Positions 19,944 through 28,779 of a stretch of 64,000 bases of DNA are shown piece after piece; position 1 is the stretch's first letter; each line of letters opens with the position of its first letter. Below the pieces are notes generated by a model. That model saw only the letters and a list, made by a program, of their open reading frames with translations. It was not told the DNA's origin and did no database searches. The translations under genes were made by a program, and so were the position numbers. The stretch comes from Dyadobacter linearis (lineage in GTDB: Bacteria; Bacteroidota; Bacteroidia; Cytophagales; Spirosomataceae), in NCBI RefSeq assembly GCF_907165045.1, contig NZ_CAJRAU010000006.1, positions 62,001 through 126,000 of the forward strand, given 5' to 3'.

Positions 19944-20435
19944 TTACCTCTTCCCGATTCCGCTTTCCGAAACCTTAATTTCTTCGGCGGCGCGGTGGAT
20001 CGCTTTGCGGATCCGGTCGTAAGTGCCACAGCGACAAAGGTTTCCGCTCATTGCCGCGTCAATATCAGTATCGGTAGGCTTTGGATTGGACTTCAAAAGC
20101 GCCACGGCCGACATGATCTGTCCCGATTGACAGTAGCCGCATTGCGGTACCTGCTCCTCGATCCAGGCTTTTTGGATGATATGCATTTTCCCGTCGCCAA
20201 TCCCTTCAATCGTCGTGATCTTGTCGCTTTTACCTACACTCGAAACCGGCGTCTGGCAGGAGCGCGCCGGCTGACCATTTAAATGCACGGTGCAGGCGCC
20301 GCACATCGCCATTCCACAGCCGAATTTTGTTCCTTTTAGCCCTGCAAAATCTCTCAAAACCCAAAGCAAAGGCATGTCGGGCTCAACGTCCACCTTTACT
20401 TTCTTCTCATTAACTGATAAGTTATAAATCGCCAT
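19944..20435 (-). CDS. 2Fe-2S subunit of the IorAB-type oxidoreductase
   Basis: The 163-residue protein has both iron-sulfur sites of the xanthine-dehydrogenase small subunit: plant-type cluster Cys40, Cys45, Cys48 and Cys60 ([12 protein letters not shown]) and the helical-domain cluster Cys99, Cys102, Cys134 and Cys136 ([13 protein letters not shown]). It passes electrons from the molybdenum site of the neighbouring subunit. It has no signal peptide of its own and is expected to travel with the Tat-bearing partner. It is the first gene of the pair; the start is ATG 20435. Confidence 0.95.
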   Translation of the reverse strand: MAIYNLSVNEKKVKVDVEPDMPLLWVLRDFAGLKGTKFGCGMAMCGACTVHLNGQPARSCQTPVSSVGKSDKITTIEGIGDGKMHIIQKAWIEEQVPQCGYCQSGQIMSAVALLKSNPKPTDTDIDAAMSGNLCRCGTYDRIRKAIHRAAEEIKVSESGIGKR

Positions 20436-20530
20436 AGTGAATAATTTTAACAGATGGTACTGTCAATCTATACGTAAATTATCCTAAAAAAAGCAGTTAA
20501 ACAACCACCCCGCATTCGATAGCCGCTGCA

Positions 20531-20564
20531 TTTGGGCTATATTTCAAAAACAAAGCTATTTTTG
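20531..20564 (+). promoter_or_regulatory. Promoter of the DUF819 gene
   Basis: TTTG at 20531-20534 and TATTTTTG at 20557-20564 are 22 bases apart and match the Bacteroidota promoter pattern. The gene's ATG is 29 bases beyond the -7 box. Confidence 0.65.
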
Positions 20565-20592
20565 CCGCAAGACCTTAACCCCACCTGAGACG

Positions 20593-21831
20593 ATGATTAA
20601 AAACGACGCTGTCGTACTGGGAATTTTAATGGCGATCCTGGGCGCAATATTTTTCACTGCGTCGCTCGATTCAAGATCCTGGAAGCGCTTTTACGGCATT
20701 ATCCCACCGCTGTTGCTCTGTTATTTTATTCCCGGCCTGCTCAATTCTTTCGGGATCGTCGACGGACCCGGTTCGCAGCTTTATCCGGTTGTATCCAAAT
20801 ATTTCCTGCCCGCCTGCCTGGTGTTCTTTACGGTGGGAATGGACTGGAAGTCACTTGCCAAACTTGGCCCGAAAGCATTGATCGCCATGCTGGTAGGTAC
20901 GGCCGGGATCATGATCGGCGGGCCGCTGGCGCTTTGGATCGTGGGAAGCATCAGTCCGCAAACGGTTGCAGGCGAAGGTCCGGATGAAGTCTGGCGGGGT
21001 TTGGCGACGATCGCTGGAAGTTGGATCGGCGGAGGCGCGAATCAGACCGCGCTACGGGAAGTTTTCAGACCCAGTGACGTATTGTTCTCCCAGATGGTCG
21101 CGGTTGATGTATTAGTGGCCGAGCTCTGGATGGCGGTGTTGATCTACGGAGCTGGTATTGCGGCGAGAATAGACAAGATGCTGGGCGCAGACAGCCAACT
21201 TGTGGAAGATGTTAAATTGCACATGGCGGGCGAAATCCAGGCCAATGAGCGGAATCCGCTGGTGAAAGATTACATATTAATGGCAGCCGTCGGTTTCGGC
21301 GCAACCGGCCTGGCGCACGGGCTGGCCGAGCTGATCACACCCTATCTTGCCCAAAATTATCCAGGACTGGAAAAGTACAGCCTTACTTCCAACTTTTTCT
21401 GGGTAATCAGCATTGCCACTTTGATCGGGATCATTTTATCGGCAACTCCGGCGCGCAAACTCGAATATACCGGGGCTTCGAAGCTGGGTACCGGATTTCT
21501 TTACGTGCTCGTGGCAACGATCGGAATGCAAATGGACCTGGGCGCAGTTGCAGATAATCCGGGCCTTTTTGCAATCGGACTGATCTGGATCGGCGTTCAT
21601 GCCGTGATATTGATCGCAGTTTGTAAATGGTTGAAGATACCATTCTTTTTCCTGGCGGTCGGTAGTCAGGCGAATGTAGGCGGCTCGGCTTCGGCTTCGG
21701 TTGTAGCGGCTTCATTTCACCCATCGCTCGCGCCAGTCGGGGTATTGCTGGCTATTTTGGGCTATGCGATAGGAACTTACGGGGGATACCTGACTGCGCT
21801 CTTGATGCAGTGGGTTAGTAATGGTTTATAA
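20593..21831 (+). CDS. DUF819-family membrane protein (YjcL-like)
   Basis: The 412-residue integral membrane protein has about 10-12 hydrophobic helices and matches the DUF819 (YjcL) family. Telling segments are IAGSWIGGGANQTALREV, FVALVATIGMQMDLGAV-like text (LVATIGMQMDLGAV) and VGSQANVGGSASASVVAASF. The two-fold inverted repeat with the conserved Gly/Asn-rich loops recalls sodium-coupled organic-acid or CPA-type carriers, but the substrate is not known. It has its own promoter and is divergent from the IorAB pair. Its stop is 7 bases from the stop of the convergent MBL-fold gene. Confidence 0.88.
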   Translation: MIKNDAVVLGILMAILGAIFFTASLDSRSWKRFYGIIPPLLLCYFIPGLLNSFGIVDGPGSQLYPVVSKYFLPACLVFFTVGMDWKSLAKLGPKALIAMLVGTAGIMIGGPLALWIVGSISPQTVAGEGPDEVWRGLATIAGSWIGGGANQTALREVFRPSDVLFSQMVAVDVLVAELWMAVLIYGAGIAARIDKMLGADSQLVEDVKLHMAGEIQANERNPLVKDYILMAAVGFGATGLAHGLAELITPYLAQNYPGLEKYSLTSNFFWVISIATLIGIILSATPARKLEYTGASKLGTGFLYVLVATIGMQMDLGAVADNPGLFAIGLIWIGVHAVILIAVCKWLKIPFFFLAVGSQANVGGSASASVVAASFHPSLAPVGVLLAILGYAIGTYGGYLTALLMQWVSNGL

Positions 21832-21838
21832 TTTCTAC

Positions 21839-22603
21839 TTAGTCGATTTCTAAAACCAGCCCGTCGTAGCCCAGTCTTACATGGTCAGGAAGTTCGGTTT
21901 CTACCACAGCGTGCAAGCCCAGCTTGTGGCTGATGTGTGTGAGATATGCCTGCGGGACTTGCAGTTTTTCAATCAGTTCAAGAGCCTGAGCAAGCGTGAA
22001 ATGAGATAAGTGAGGCTCTTTTTGTAAAGTATCCAACACTAAAATCTTCGAACCCTTTATTTTTTCCTGTTCTTTCTCTGAGATAAAATTGGCATCGGTA
22101 ATGTAAGTGAAGTCGCCGATCCTGAAACCGTAAACAGGCAGCTTGTGGTGCATTACTTCAATAGGAATTACATTAACCCCCAGTACATCAAATGGCTTAT
22201 TTTCAATTGGATGCATTTCAAAATGCGGCACGCCGGGGTAGCGTGTTTCCGAAAAAGCGTAGGAAAATTCGTTGCGGATCTGATTTAATACTTCTGCCCG
22301 GCCATAAAGCGGCATATCCTGCTGCTGGCGGTGGTTGAATGCGCGGATATCGTCCAATCCGGCAGTGTGATCCTTATGCTGATGTGTAAAGATGGCCGCA
22401 TCCAGGTGCTTTACATCAGCCCGGAGCATTTGCTGTCGAAAATCCGGACCGGTATCAATTACAAAGGTCCGGCCTTGCGTTTCGATCAACACGGAGGCGC
22501 GTAAACGTTTGTTGTGCTGGTCATTAGAACGGCAAACGGCACATTCACAGGCTATAACTGGTATCCCCTGTGATGTGCCGGTCCCTAAAAATGTGATCCT
22601 CAT
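21839..22603 (-). CDS. MBL-fold metallohydrolase (PhnP/YycJ-like)
   Basis: The 254-residue protein has the metallo-beta-lactamase fold signature THQHKDH (His74, His76, Asp78, His79) for the di-metal site, plus an N-terminal three-cysteine zinc knuckle (Cys19, Cys21, Cys24 in ACECAVC) as in PhnP-type phosphodiesterases. A later His pair (MHHKLPVYGF, THISHKLG) completes the site. PhnP hydrolyses cyclic phosphodiesters; the substrate here is not proven, since no phosphonate genes are nearby. It is cytoplasmic. It lies 6 bases downstream of the response regulator gene and is probably co-transcribed with it. Confidence 0.9.
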   Translation of the reverse strand: MRITFLGTGTSQGIPVIACECAVCRSNDQHNKRLRASVLIETQGRTFVIDTGPDFRQQMLRADVKHLDAAIFTHQHKDHTAGLDDIRAFNHRQQQDMPLYGRAEVLNQIRNEFSYAFSETRYPGVPHFEMHPIENKPFDVLGVNVIPIEVMHHKLPVYGFRIGDFTYITDANFISEKEQEKIKGSKILVLDTLQKEPHLSHFTLAQALELIEKLQVPQAYLTHISHKLGLHAVVETELPDHVRLGYDGLVLEID

Positions 22604-22609
22604 TCGGTT

Positions 22610-22987
22610 TTATTCTGTCAAATGCGCCACCACTTCAACCAGGCGGTCAAAATTCAAAGGCTTCATCAGCGCATCATCAAATCCTGCCTCTTTAAAATCC
22701 TCTTCTGAATAATTTTTAGCATTACCTGTGATCGCTACGATCGGCGTTTTGGCCTTTTTCTCGTTAGGCAATTTGCGGATGCTTCTTGCGCATTCCATTC
22801 CGTCCATCACAGGCATATTGATATCAAGCAAAATAATATCGAAATCCTCTTTTTCAAGAAGCTGCAATACTTGTTCGCCATTTTTCACTGAGGTAATTTC
22901 ATAATGTTGAAATTCCAGAATTTTCCTTGCCAGATTTTGAATTACTGAACTGTCTTCGGCAATGAGTACTCGCTTGGTGTATGACAT
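22610..22987 (-). CDS. Single-domain response regulator
   Basis: The 125-residue protein is one CheY-like receiver domain without an output domain. The acidic pocket (Glu11-Asp12), phosphoacceptor Asp55 (LLDINMPVMDG), Thr87 (IVAITGNAK) and Lys109 (MKPLN) are all present, so it should accept phosphate. No histidine kinase is encoded nearby, so the partner is elsewhere. Similar domains occur in hybrid kinases, and the NMPVMDG style suggests a phosphorelay or CheY-like role. It lies 6 bases upstream of the MBL-fold gene. A divergent 186-base gap separates it from the DUF1684 gene. Confidence 0.93.
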   Translation of the reverse strand: MSYTKRVLIAEDSSVIQNLARKILEFQHYEITSVKNGEQVLQLLEKEDFDIILLDINMPVMDGMECARSIRKLPNEKKAKTPIVAITGNAKNYSEEDFKEAGFDDALMKPLNFDRLVEVVAHLTE

Positions 22988-23137
22988 ACGATGGGTCAGG
23001 TATTGGTTTTAATTATTTGCCAGGTCAATTTAGGTATATTTCAATCAACAACGCAAACCGGTTTTGTGCGAAATTTCAAAAATATCACAAAAAAGTAAAT
23101 AATGCCGGGATACTTTTTTCCGTGCTGGCATAAGGTG

Positions 23138-23145
23138 TAAGTTTG
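23138..23145 (+). promoter_or_regulatory. -7 box for the DUF1684 gene
   Basis: TAAGTTTG matches TAnnTTTG, 28 bases before the ATG at 23174. The -33 element is not clear. Confidence 0.5.
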
Positions 23146-23173
23146 CAAACCGTTTACCATTACCGTTTTAGTT

Positions 23174-23818
23174 ATGTTTAAAAATAAAGTGATCCGTTAC
23201 AGCACGATCGCGATGGTTATCGCTATTCTGGCCTACTTCGTGATCGAAAATTTTTCTTCCGGCAATGATCCCCTCGCCGCAGTTGACCCGCAGCAATACA
23301 AAACCAAGCTTCTTGAAGAAAGAGCAGCCAAAGATGAGCAGTTCCGAACCCAGGAAGACTCCCCTATTGCGGACAAAACCAGCTTCCACGGACTGCATTA
23401 TTTCGATCCGAATATGACATTCCGCGTGAAAGCTACCGTTTCTCCTTATATGAATGATGATAAGGAAATGATCGTGAAATATACCGACGGTACCAGCGAG
23501 AAATATGAAAAATACGGCTATGCGAATTTTACGATCATGGGCGAAGCTCAGAAGTTGCTGCTACTTAAAAATGAAGGCGTTATCTCCGTACTTTTTCAGG
23601 ATGCCACCAGCGGAAAGCAGACTTACGGAGGCGGCCGCTACATTGACTACCCGGTTGCCGATATCAAAAACAATATGCTGATCCTGGATTTTAACAAAGC
23701 GTATAATCCCTATTGTGTATACCAGGAATCTTACGCCTGCCCGGTTCCGCCAGCTGAAAACAAGCTGACTATACCTATTGAGGCTGGTGAGCTGATCGAA
23801 AGCGCGGTGCACGAATAG
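23174..23818 (+). CDS. DUF1684 protein with N-terminal anchor
   Basis: The 214-residue protein has one N-terminal hydrophobic segment (YSTIAMVIAILAYFVIENF) that acts as a signal anchor, then a DUF1684 domain. The family's C-terminal pattern is clear: YGGGRYIDYP, LDFNKAYNPYCVY and YACPVPPAENKLTIPI, with paired cysteines in ESYACP. DUF1684 proteins are widespread and of unknown biochemical function. It probably faces the periplasm. It has its own promoter and is not in an operon with pheT, which has a separate leader. Confidence 0.85.
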   Translation: MFKNKVIRYSTIAMVIAILAYFVIENFSSGNDPLAAVDPQQYKTKLLEERAAKDEQFRTQEDSPIADKTSFHGLHYFDPNMTFRVKATVSPYMNDDKEMIVKYTDGTSEKYEKYGYANFTIMGEAQKLLLLKNEGVISVLFQDATSGKQTYGGGRYIDYPVADIKNNMLILDFNKAYNPYCVYQESYACPVPPAENKLTIPIEAGELIESAVHE

Positions 23819-23884
23819 GCCGGCTGGCATATAGAAAAAGTCATTTGTAGTGCATTTGACAAAGTCGCGTTCCAACTAAATCAT

Positions 23885-23928
23885 TATTTTTGCATAAAGG
23901 CGGTTTTACGACAAAGCCGCTTTTATTA
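23885..23928 (+). promoter_or_regulatory. -7 box with leader hairpin for pheT
   Basis: TATTTTTG (23885-23892) matches TAnnTTTG. Seven bases later an 8-bp hairpin (23900-23907 with 23913-23920, GCGGTTTT with AAAGCCGC, one U.G pair) is followed by TTTTATTA. The stem would be at the 5' end of the mRNA, and the pheT ATG is 24 bases past the hairpin. It may act as an attenuator or a 5' stabilising stem. A TTTG at 23855-23858 is 26 bases upstream, which is too far for a standard -33. Confidence 0.6.
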
Positions 23929-23944
23929 TCATTATAGTAATCGC

Positions 23945-26374
23945 ATGAAGATCTCTTATAAGTGGCTTAAAGACCTTATTGAAATTAACGAAAATCCCGA
24001 AGAAATCGGGAAACTGCTCACAGCTACCGGGCTGGAAGTGGAAGCAATAGAAGAGATTGAATCCGTAAAAGGAGGCTTGCAGGGCGTAGTGGTCGGGCAG
24101 GTATTGACTTGTGAAAAACACCCGGAAGCTGACAGACTAAGCCTAACAACTGTGGATGTAGGTGGTGAAAACCCGCTTTCTATTGTTTGCGGCGCGCCTA
24201 ATGTGGCTGCGGGTCAAAAAGTGATCGTTGCTACTGTCGGTGCAGCACTTTACCCGACCGGCAGCGAGCAGCCTCTGGTTCTGAAGAAATCCAAGATCCG
24301 CGGCGCATTGTCGGAAGGTATGATCTGCGCCGAAGACGAATTGGGAATGGGCACTTCCCACGATGGTATCCTGGTTTTAAATACCGACGCAGCGAATGGA
24401 ACACCAGCCAGCGAATATTTCGGTATTTCTTCGGATTATTTAATAGAAATTGGCTTAACCCCCAACCGTGCCGACGCAGCTTCCCATTTCGGTGTAGCCC
24501 GGGATTTGAAAGCAGTTTTGAACCGGCCTGTCACGCTTCCGTCGGTCGCCGGATTTGCAGTAGCGAATCAGGATCTTTCCATTCCGGTTGAAGTGCGTAA
24601 CCAGGAAGCCTCTCCCCGATTTACAGGGCTGACGATCTCGGGAATCCATGTAGGCGAATCGCCCGACTGGCTGAAACAGCGTTTGCAAACGATCGGAATC
24701 CGGACGATTAATAATATTGTAGATATTACCAATTACGTGTGTCACGAGCTGGGCCAGCCGATGCATGCTTACGACGCTGCCAAAATAAAAGGCGGTAAAG
24801 TGATCGTGACTACATTGGCAGAAGGTACCCCGTTTGTAACACTGGATGGAGTCGAAAGAAAACTGTCGGCTACTGATCTGATGGTTTGCAATGCAGGCGA
24901 CGGAACTACGCCGGAGCCGATGTGCATTGCGGGTGTTTTCGGCGGAGCGACTTCGGGCGTTTCTTCTGAAACCACTTCTATTTTCCTGGAATCTGCTTAT
25001 TTCTCGCCGGCCTGGGTTCGCAAAACTGCCCAGCGTTTCAGTCTGAAAACAGATTCTTCGTTCCGCTTTGAACGTGGTACTGATCCTAATATGCCGCTTT
25101 TTGCATTGAAGCGCGCGGCCCTGTTGATCCAGGAAATCGCCGGCGGTCAGGTTTCTTCCGATATCGTTGACATTTATCCTGAGTCGATCGAGGATTTCAG
25201 GGTTGAGATGAAATACCGGAATATTGACCGGTTGATAGGAAAAACACTTGATAAGGAGTTGATCAAAAGTATTTTAAGTAACCTTGATATTCAGGTTGAG
25301 AACGATACTGACGTAACTTTCACTGCAATCGTGCCTCCCTACCGGGTTGATGTGCAGCGCGAAGCGGATGTGATTGAAGAAATTCTGCGCATTTACGGCT
25401 TCGGTCAGGTGGAACTTTCTGAGTCAATGAGCTCCGAGTTTTTGTCTGACTTTCCTGTAAATGATCCTGAAAAGCTGCGGTTACGTGCTTCTGAATTGCT
25501 GGCAGGCAACGGATTTAATGAAATGATCAACAACTCGTTGACCAAAGCAGAATATCAGCAGTCGCTGGGAGATAGTCTTTTTGGTGAGCCGGTGAAAATC
25601 CTCAACTATCTGAGTGAAGATCTGTCGGTAATGCGCCAAACGCTGCTTTTCTCAGGATTAGAGGTAATAGCGCACAATGTAAATCGCCGGCAGCGTGATC
25701 TGAAATTATTTGAATTTGGCAAAACCTATCACCAGACCGGCGATAAGTATGTAGAAAAGGAAAGGTTATCCTTATTTCTGACAGGCAATATCCAGCAGGA
25801 ATCCTGGACTGAAAAATCGCGCGAGGTTACATTCCACGACCTGGCTGCATTCGTCAATCAGGTTTTGGCTTCATTAAAAATCAGGGAAGTTGAAAAGCAG
25901 GAGGCCGACAAAACTATTTTTAAAAGCGGATTGACACTATTTGCCAACAAAAAACCAGTAGTGACACTTGGCTTGCTGAATGCGGCCGTTACCAAAAAAC
26001 TCGATATCAAGGCACCGGTCTATTTCGCAGATTTCGACTGGGAATATTTGTTGCGCCAATATAGTGCAGCAGTGGAATACCGCGAGGTACCCAAATTCCC
26101 GGAAGTGAGAAGGGACCTTTCTATTGTCGTAAATAAGAAAATTACTTTTGAAGAGCTCAAACAGATCGCCTACCGGACCGAACGCCAGTTGCTGCGTTCT
26201 GTGAATGTATTTGATGTGTATGAAGGGGCTAACCTGGAAGGCAAAAAATCCTATTCGATCAGTTTTATCCTGCAAGACGAGCAGCAGACGCTAACAGATA
26301 AAGTGATCGACAAGTCGATGCAGCGATTGATCAGTGCTTATGAGAAAGAATTTGAAGCCGTGATCAGAAAATAG
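23945..26374 (+). CDS. pheT: Phenylalanine-tRNA ligase beta subunit
   Basis: The 809-residue protein has the full PheT layout: an N-terminal start MKISYKWLKDLIEI, an OB-fold tRNA-binding domain (about 40-150), B3/B4 editing domain, B5 domain (KYRNIDRLIGKTLDKE region), a catalytic-like core, and a C-terminal FDX-ACB anticodon-binding domain (KFPEVRRDLSIVVNK to the end). With PheS it forms the (alpha-beta)2 enzyme that charges tRNA-Phe. pheS is not adjacent, as is common in Bacteroidota. Downstream genes for a coiled-coil protein and ZapA follow within 50 bases and may share the transcript. Confidence 0.97.
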   Translation: MKISYKWLKDLIEINENPEEIGKLLTATGLEVEAIEEIESVKGGLQGVVVGQVLTCEKHPEADRLSLTTVDVGGENPLSIVCGAPNVAAGQKVIVATVGAALYPTGSEQPLVLKKSKIRGALSEGMICAEDELGMGTSHDGILVLNTDAANGTPASEYFGISSDYLIEIGLTPNRADAASHFGVARDLKAVLNRPVTLPSVAGFAVANQDLSIPVEVRNQEASPRFTGLTISGIHVGESPDWLKQRLQTIGIRTINNIVDITNYVCHELGQPMHAYDAAKIKGGKVIVTTLAEGTPFVTLDGVERKLSATDLMVCNAGDGTTPEPMCIAGVFGGATSGVSSETTSIFLESAYFSPAWVRKTAQRFSLKTDSSFRFERGTDPNMPLFALKRAALLIQEIAGGQVSSDIVDIYPESIEDFRVEMKYRNIDRLIGKTLDKELIKSILSNLDIQVENDTDVTFTAIVPPYRVDVQREADVIEEILRIYGFGQVELSESMSSEFLSDFPVNDPEKLRLRASELLAGNGFNEMINNSLTKAEYQQSLGDSLFGEPVKILNYLSEDLSVMRQTLLFSGLEVIAHNVNRRQRDLKLFEFGKTYHQTGDKYVEKERLSLFLTGNIQQESWTEKSREVTFHDLAAFVNQVLASLKIREVEKQEADKTIFKSGLTLFANKKPVVTLGLLNAAVTKKLDIKAPVYFADFDWEYLLRQYSAAVEYREVPKFPEVRRDLSIVVNKKITFEELKQIAYRTERQLLRSVNVFDVYEGANLEGKKSYSISFILQDEQQTLTDKVIDKSMQRLISAYEKEFEAVIRK

Positions 26375-26419
26375 ACTGGAAGCAATAATTTGTTTGATCA
26401 AAATTCATCAGGCTGACAA

Positions 26420-26764
26420 ATGGAAAGAAGCATTGAGCGCATTATTGAACACAAACTATCTGACCTGGAAAGGAAACTTGAGTTTTTGATCAACACAAAA
26501 GAAAAATTAAGCTGGACAATTTCGGAGCTTCAGCGCGAAAATGCCGAGCTTAAGCTGGCCAATAATAAGCTAAAAGAAGAGTCAAGGGAATTGAAGAAAA
26601 AAAGCGGGAGTTTGGAAAAAGACTTTAATAAGTCCAAAACTTTCGCTAAAATTGTCACTAGTAAACTGACACCAACAAGCGGAATTGCCGAGCTGAAAGA
26701 CTCAGTTGAAAGATATATCCAGGAGATTGATAAGTGCATAGAATTGCTTGAAGATACCTTATGA
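26420..26764 (+). CDS. Small coiled-coil protein upstream of zapA
   Basis: The 114-residue protein is almost all helix, with heptad-type coiled coil over about residues 10-75 (KLSWTISELQRENAELKL and NNKLKEESRELKKKSGSLEK). It has no signal peptide. The stop overlaps the zapA start by 4 bases (ATGA), so they are translationally coupled. The small size, coiled coil and coupling recall ZapB-like partners of ZapA in gammaproteobacteria, though I see no sequence match to ZapB. A role at the FtsZ ring is an inference from position. Confidence 0.75.
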   Translation: MERSIERIIEHKLSDLERKLEFLINTKEKLSWTISELQRENAELKLANNKLKEESRELKKKSGSLEKDFNKSKTFAKIVTSKLTPTSGIAELKDSVERYIQEIDKCIELLEDTL

Positions 26765-27072
26765 AAAAAAATAGCATACCTAATCCAGACGTTTCTGTCT
26801 TTATAAAACTGCTGGACAGAGGTTTCAAACTGAGCGTTCCGGCGGATCAGGAGAAATTTTACAGGGATGGGTATGAGGTGTTCTTGCATCGCGTGCAACA
26901 GCATAAATTAAGAGGAAAAGTATACGGAGACATCGAAGCCATCGCGCTGACTTCCATTGAGTGCCTTGTGGCATTGCAACGGAACCAGGAGCAGATGGAT
27001 GATCTGATTCTGGCTTTTAAAAACAGAGTAGAGAAACTGGATGAAGCAATCTCCGGTGCCATTGAAAGCTAA
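26761..27072 (+). CDS. zapA: Cell-division protein ZapA
   Basis: The 103-residue protein matches ZapA: a short N-terminal FtsZ-binding domain (DVSVFIKLLDRGFKLSVPAD) followed by a long C-terminal helix (EAIALTSIECLVALQRNQEQ and KNRVEKLDEAISG). ZapA cross-links FtsZ filaments at midcell. The length is typical. It is translationally coupled to the coiled-coil gene upstream and lies 114 bases before rny. The pheT-zapA-rny order is one I recall from other Bacteroidota. Confidence 0.88.
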   Translation: MKKNSIPNPDVSVFIKLLDRGFKLSVPADQEKFYRDGYEVFLHRVQQHKLRGKVYGDIEAIALTSIECLVALQRNQEQMDDLILAFKNRVEKLDEAISGAIES

Positions 27073-27186
27073 CAACTGTAGAGCAACCCTTTAATTTCAA
27101 AATCTTCTAATACTTCTTTTAACTCCTTCACTTTCGGCATTTTTAGCATTGGTGTAGTCGGTAAAACCAACTATATATAAACCATT

Positions 27187-28764
27187 ATGGAAATGTCAAA
27201 TTCTTTGTTTTTCATCGTAGTCCTCTCCGATATCATCGCCATCGGTGTGGGAATTTTTGCAGGTAAATACATTTTCCAGCGATCCTTTGATCAAAAGGAA
27301 AAGGAAGCTCAGGAACGGGCAGCTGAAATTCTCCGAAATGCTGAAAGTGCCGCTGAGAATATCAAAAAAGACCGGATCCTTGAAGCCAAAGAAAAATACT
27401 TAAGACTCAAAACAGAGTTCGAAGAAGACGCTAACAAGAAACGCACCATCCTTCAAAGCAACGAGCAGAAACTGAAACAGCGCGAGCAAAGCATGAACCA
27501 GGCGCAGGAGCAGAATAAGCGCCGCGAAAACGAACTGGAAACGCTGAAAAACAACCTCAACCAGCAGCTTGAAATCGCCACAAAACGCAAGGAAGAAGCT
27601 GAAAAATCATTACAACAGCAGGTTACACAACTTGAAAAGATAGCTAACCTGACTGCCGAGCAAGCTCGCGAGCAACTGATCGACGCGCTCAAAGCGGAAG
27701 CAGATACAAGAGCGGGATCGTATGTGAAGAGCGCAATGGAAGAAGCCCGCCTGACCGCCACAAAAGAAGCCAAGAAAATCGTTATTGAGACCATACAGCG
27801 CACCGCTGCCGAGCATGCGATTGAGAACTGCGTGTCTGTTTTCAATATTGAAAATGATGATATTAAGGGTAAGATTATTGGTAGAGAAGGTAGAAATATA
27901 CGCGCCCTGGAAGCGGCTACTGGTGTTGAGATCATTGTGGACGATACACCGGAAGCGATCGTAATCTCTGGTTTTGATCCGGTTAGAAGAGAAATCGCGC
28001 GACTTTCACTACACAGACTTGTTCAGGACGGAAGGATTCACCCTGCCAGGATTGAAGAAGTAGTTGCCAAAACGCGCAAGAATATTGACGATGAGATCGT
28101 GGAGATCGGCGAGCGTACTGTGATCGATATGGGGATTCACGGCCTGCACCCAGAGTTGGTTAAAATGATCGGAAGAATGCGTTTCCGCTCGTCGTATGGA
28201 CAAAACCTGCTGCAACACTCCCGCGAAGTAGCTAAGCTCTGCGCGACGATGGCATCGGAATTGGGCTTAAATACAAAACTGGCCAAAAGAGCCGGTCTTC
28301 TCCACGATATTGGTAAAGTGTGGCCGGAAGAATCCGATCTGCCGCACGCGATACTTGGAATGGAACTCGCCAAGAAATACAAGGAAAATCCGGAAGTATG
28401 TAATGCGATCGGGGCTCACCATGATGAGATCGAAATGACGAGTATTCTGTCTCCGATCATCCAAGTTTGCGATGCTATTTCAGGCTCACGTCCGGGTGCT
28501 CGCCGCGAGATGATGGAATCCTACATTCAGCGTCTGCGCGACCTGGAAAATATGGCCCTTTCATTCGAGGGAGTTGAGAAGTGCTACGCGATCCAGGCGG
28601 GACGCGAGTTAAGGGTAATTATTGATGCGGAAAATGTTTCCGATGAAAAAGCAGGTATGTTGTCGTTTGATATATCTCAAAAAATAGAAAAAGAAATGCA
28701 ATACCCCGGACAAATCAAGATCACTGTGATCCGCGAGATGCGTTCGGTTGCCTATGCGCGCTAA
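27187..28764 (+). CDS. rny: Ribonuclease Y
   Basis: The 525-residue membrane-anchored endoribonuclease starts RNA decay in many bacteria that lack RNase E. It has an N-terminal transmembrane helix (about 6-30), a long coiled coil (about 35-200), a KH domain with [19 protein letters not shown] (near residue 230), and an HD domain with LLHDIGK (His372-Asp373) that carries the metal site. All key residues are present and the length is typical. The start at ATG 27187 gives the membrane helix. It is followed 15 bases later by the ChlI/MoxR-like ATPase gene, which may be co-transcribed. Confidence 0.97.
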   Translation: MEMSNSLFFIVVLSDIIAIGVGIFAGKYIFQRSFDQKEKEAQERAAEILRNAESAAENIKKDRILEAKEKYLRLKTEFEEDANKKRTILQSNEQKLKQREQSMNQAQEQNKRRENELETLKNNLNQQLEIATKRKEEAEKSLQQQVTQLEKIANLTAEQAREQLIDALKAEADTRAGSYVKSAMEEARLTATKEAKKIVIETIQRTAAEHAIENCVSVFNIENDDIKGKIIGREGRNIRALEAATGVEIIVDDTPEAIVISGFDPVRREIARLSLHRLVQDGRIHPARIEEVVAKTRKNIDDEIVEIGERTVIDMGIHGLHPELVKMIGRMRFRSSYGQNLLQHSREVAKLCATMASELGLNTKLAKRAGLLHDIGKVWPEESDLPHAILGMELAKKYKENPEVCNAIGAHHDEIEMTSILSPIIQVCDAISGSRPGARREMMESYIQRLRDLENMALSFEGVEKCYAIQAGRELRVIIDAENVSDEKAGMLSFDISQKIEKEMQYPGQIKITVIREMRSVAYAR

Positions 28765-28779
28765 CTTAGATTATCATAC

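Noticed and set aside
27073..27186. Possible 6S RNA between zapA and rny
   Set aside because: The gap is only 114 bases and lacks the long bulged hairpin expected of 6S RNA.
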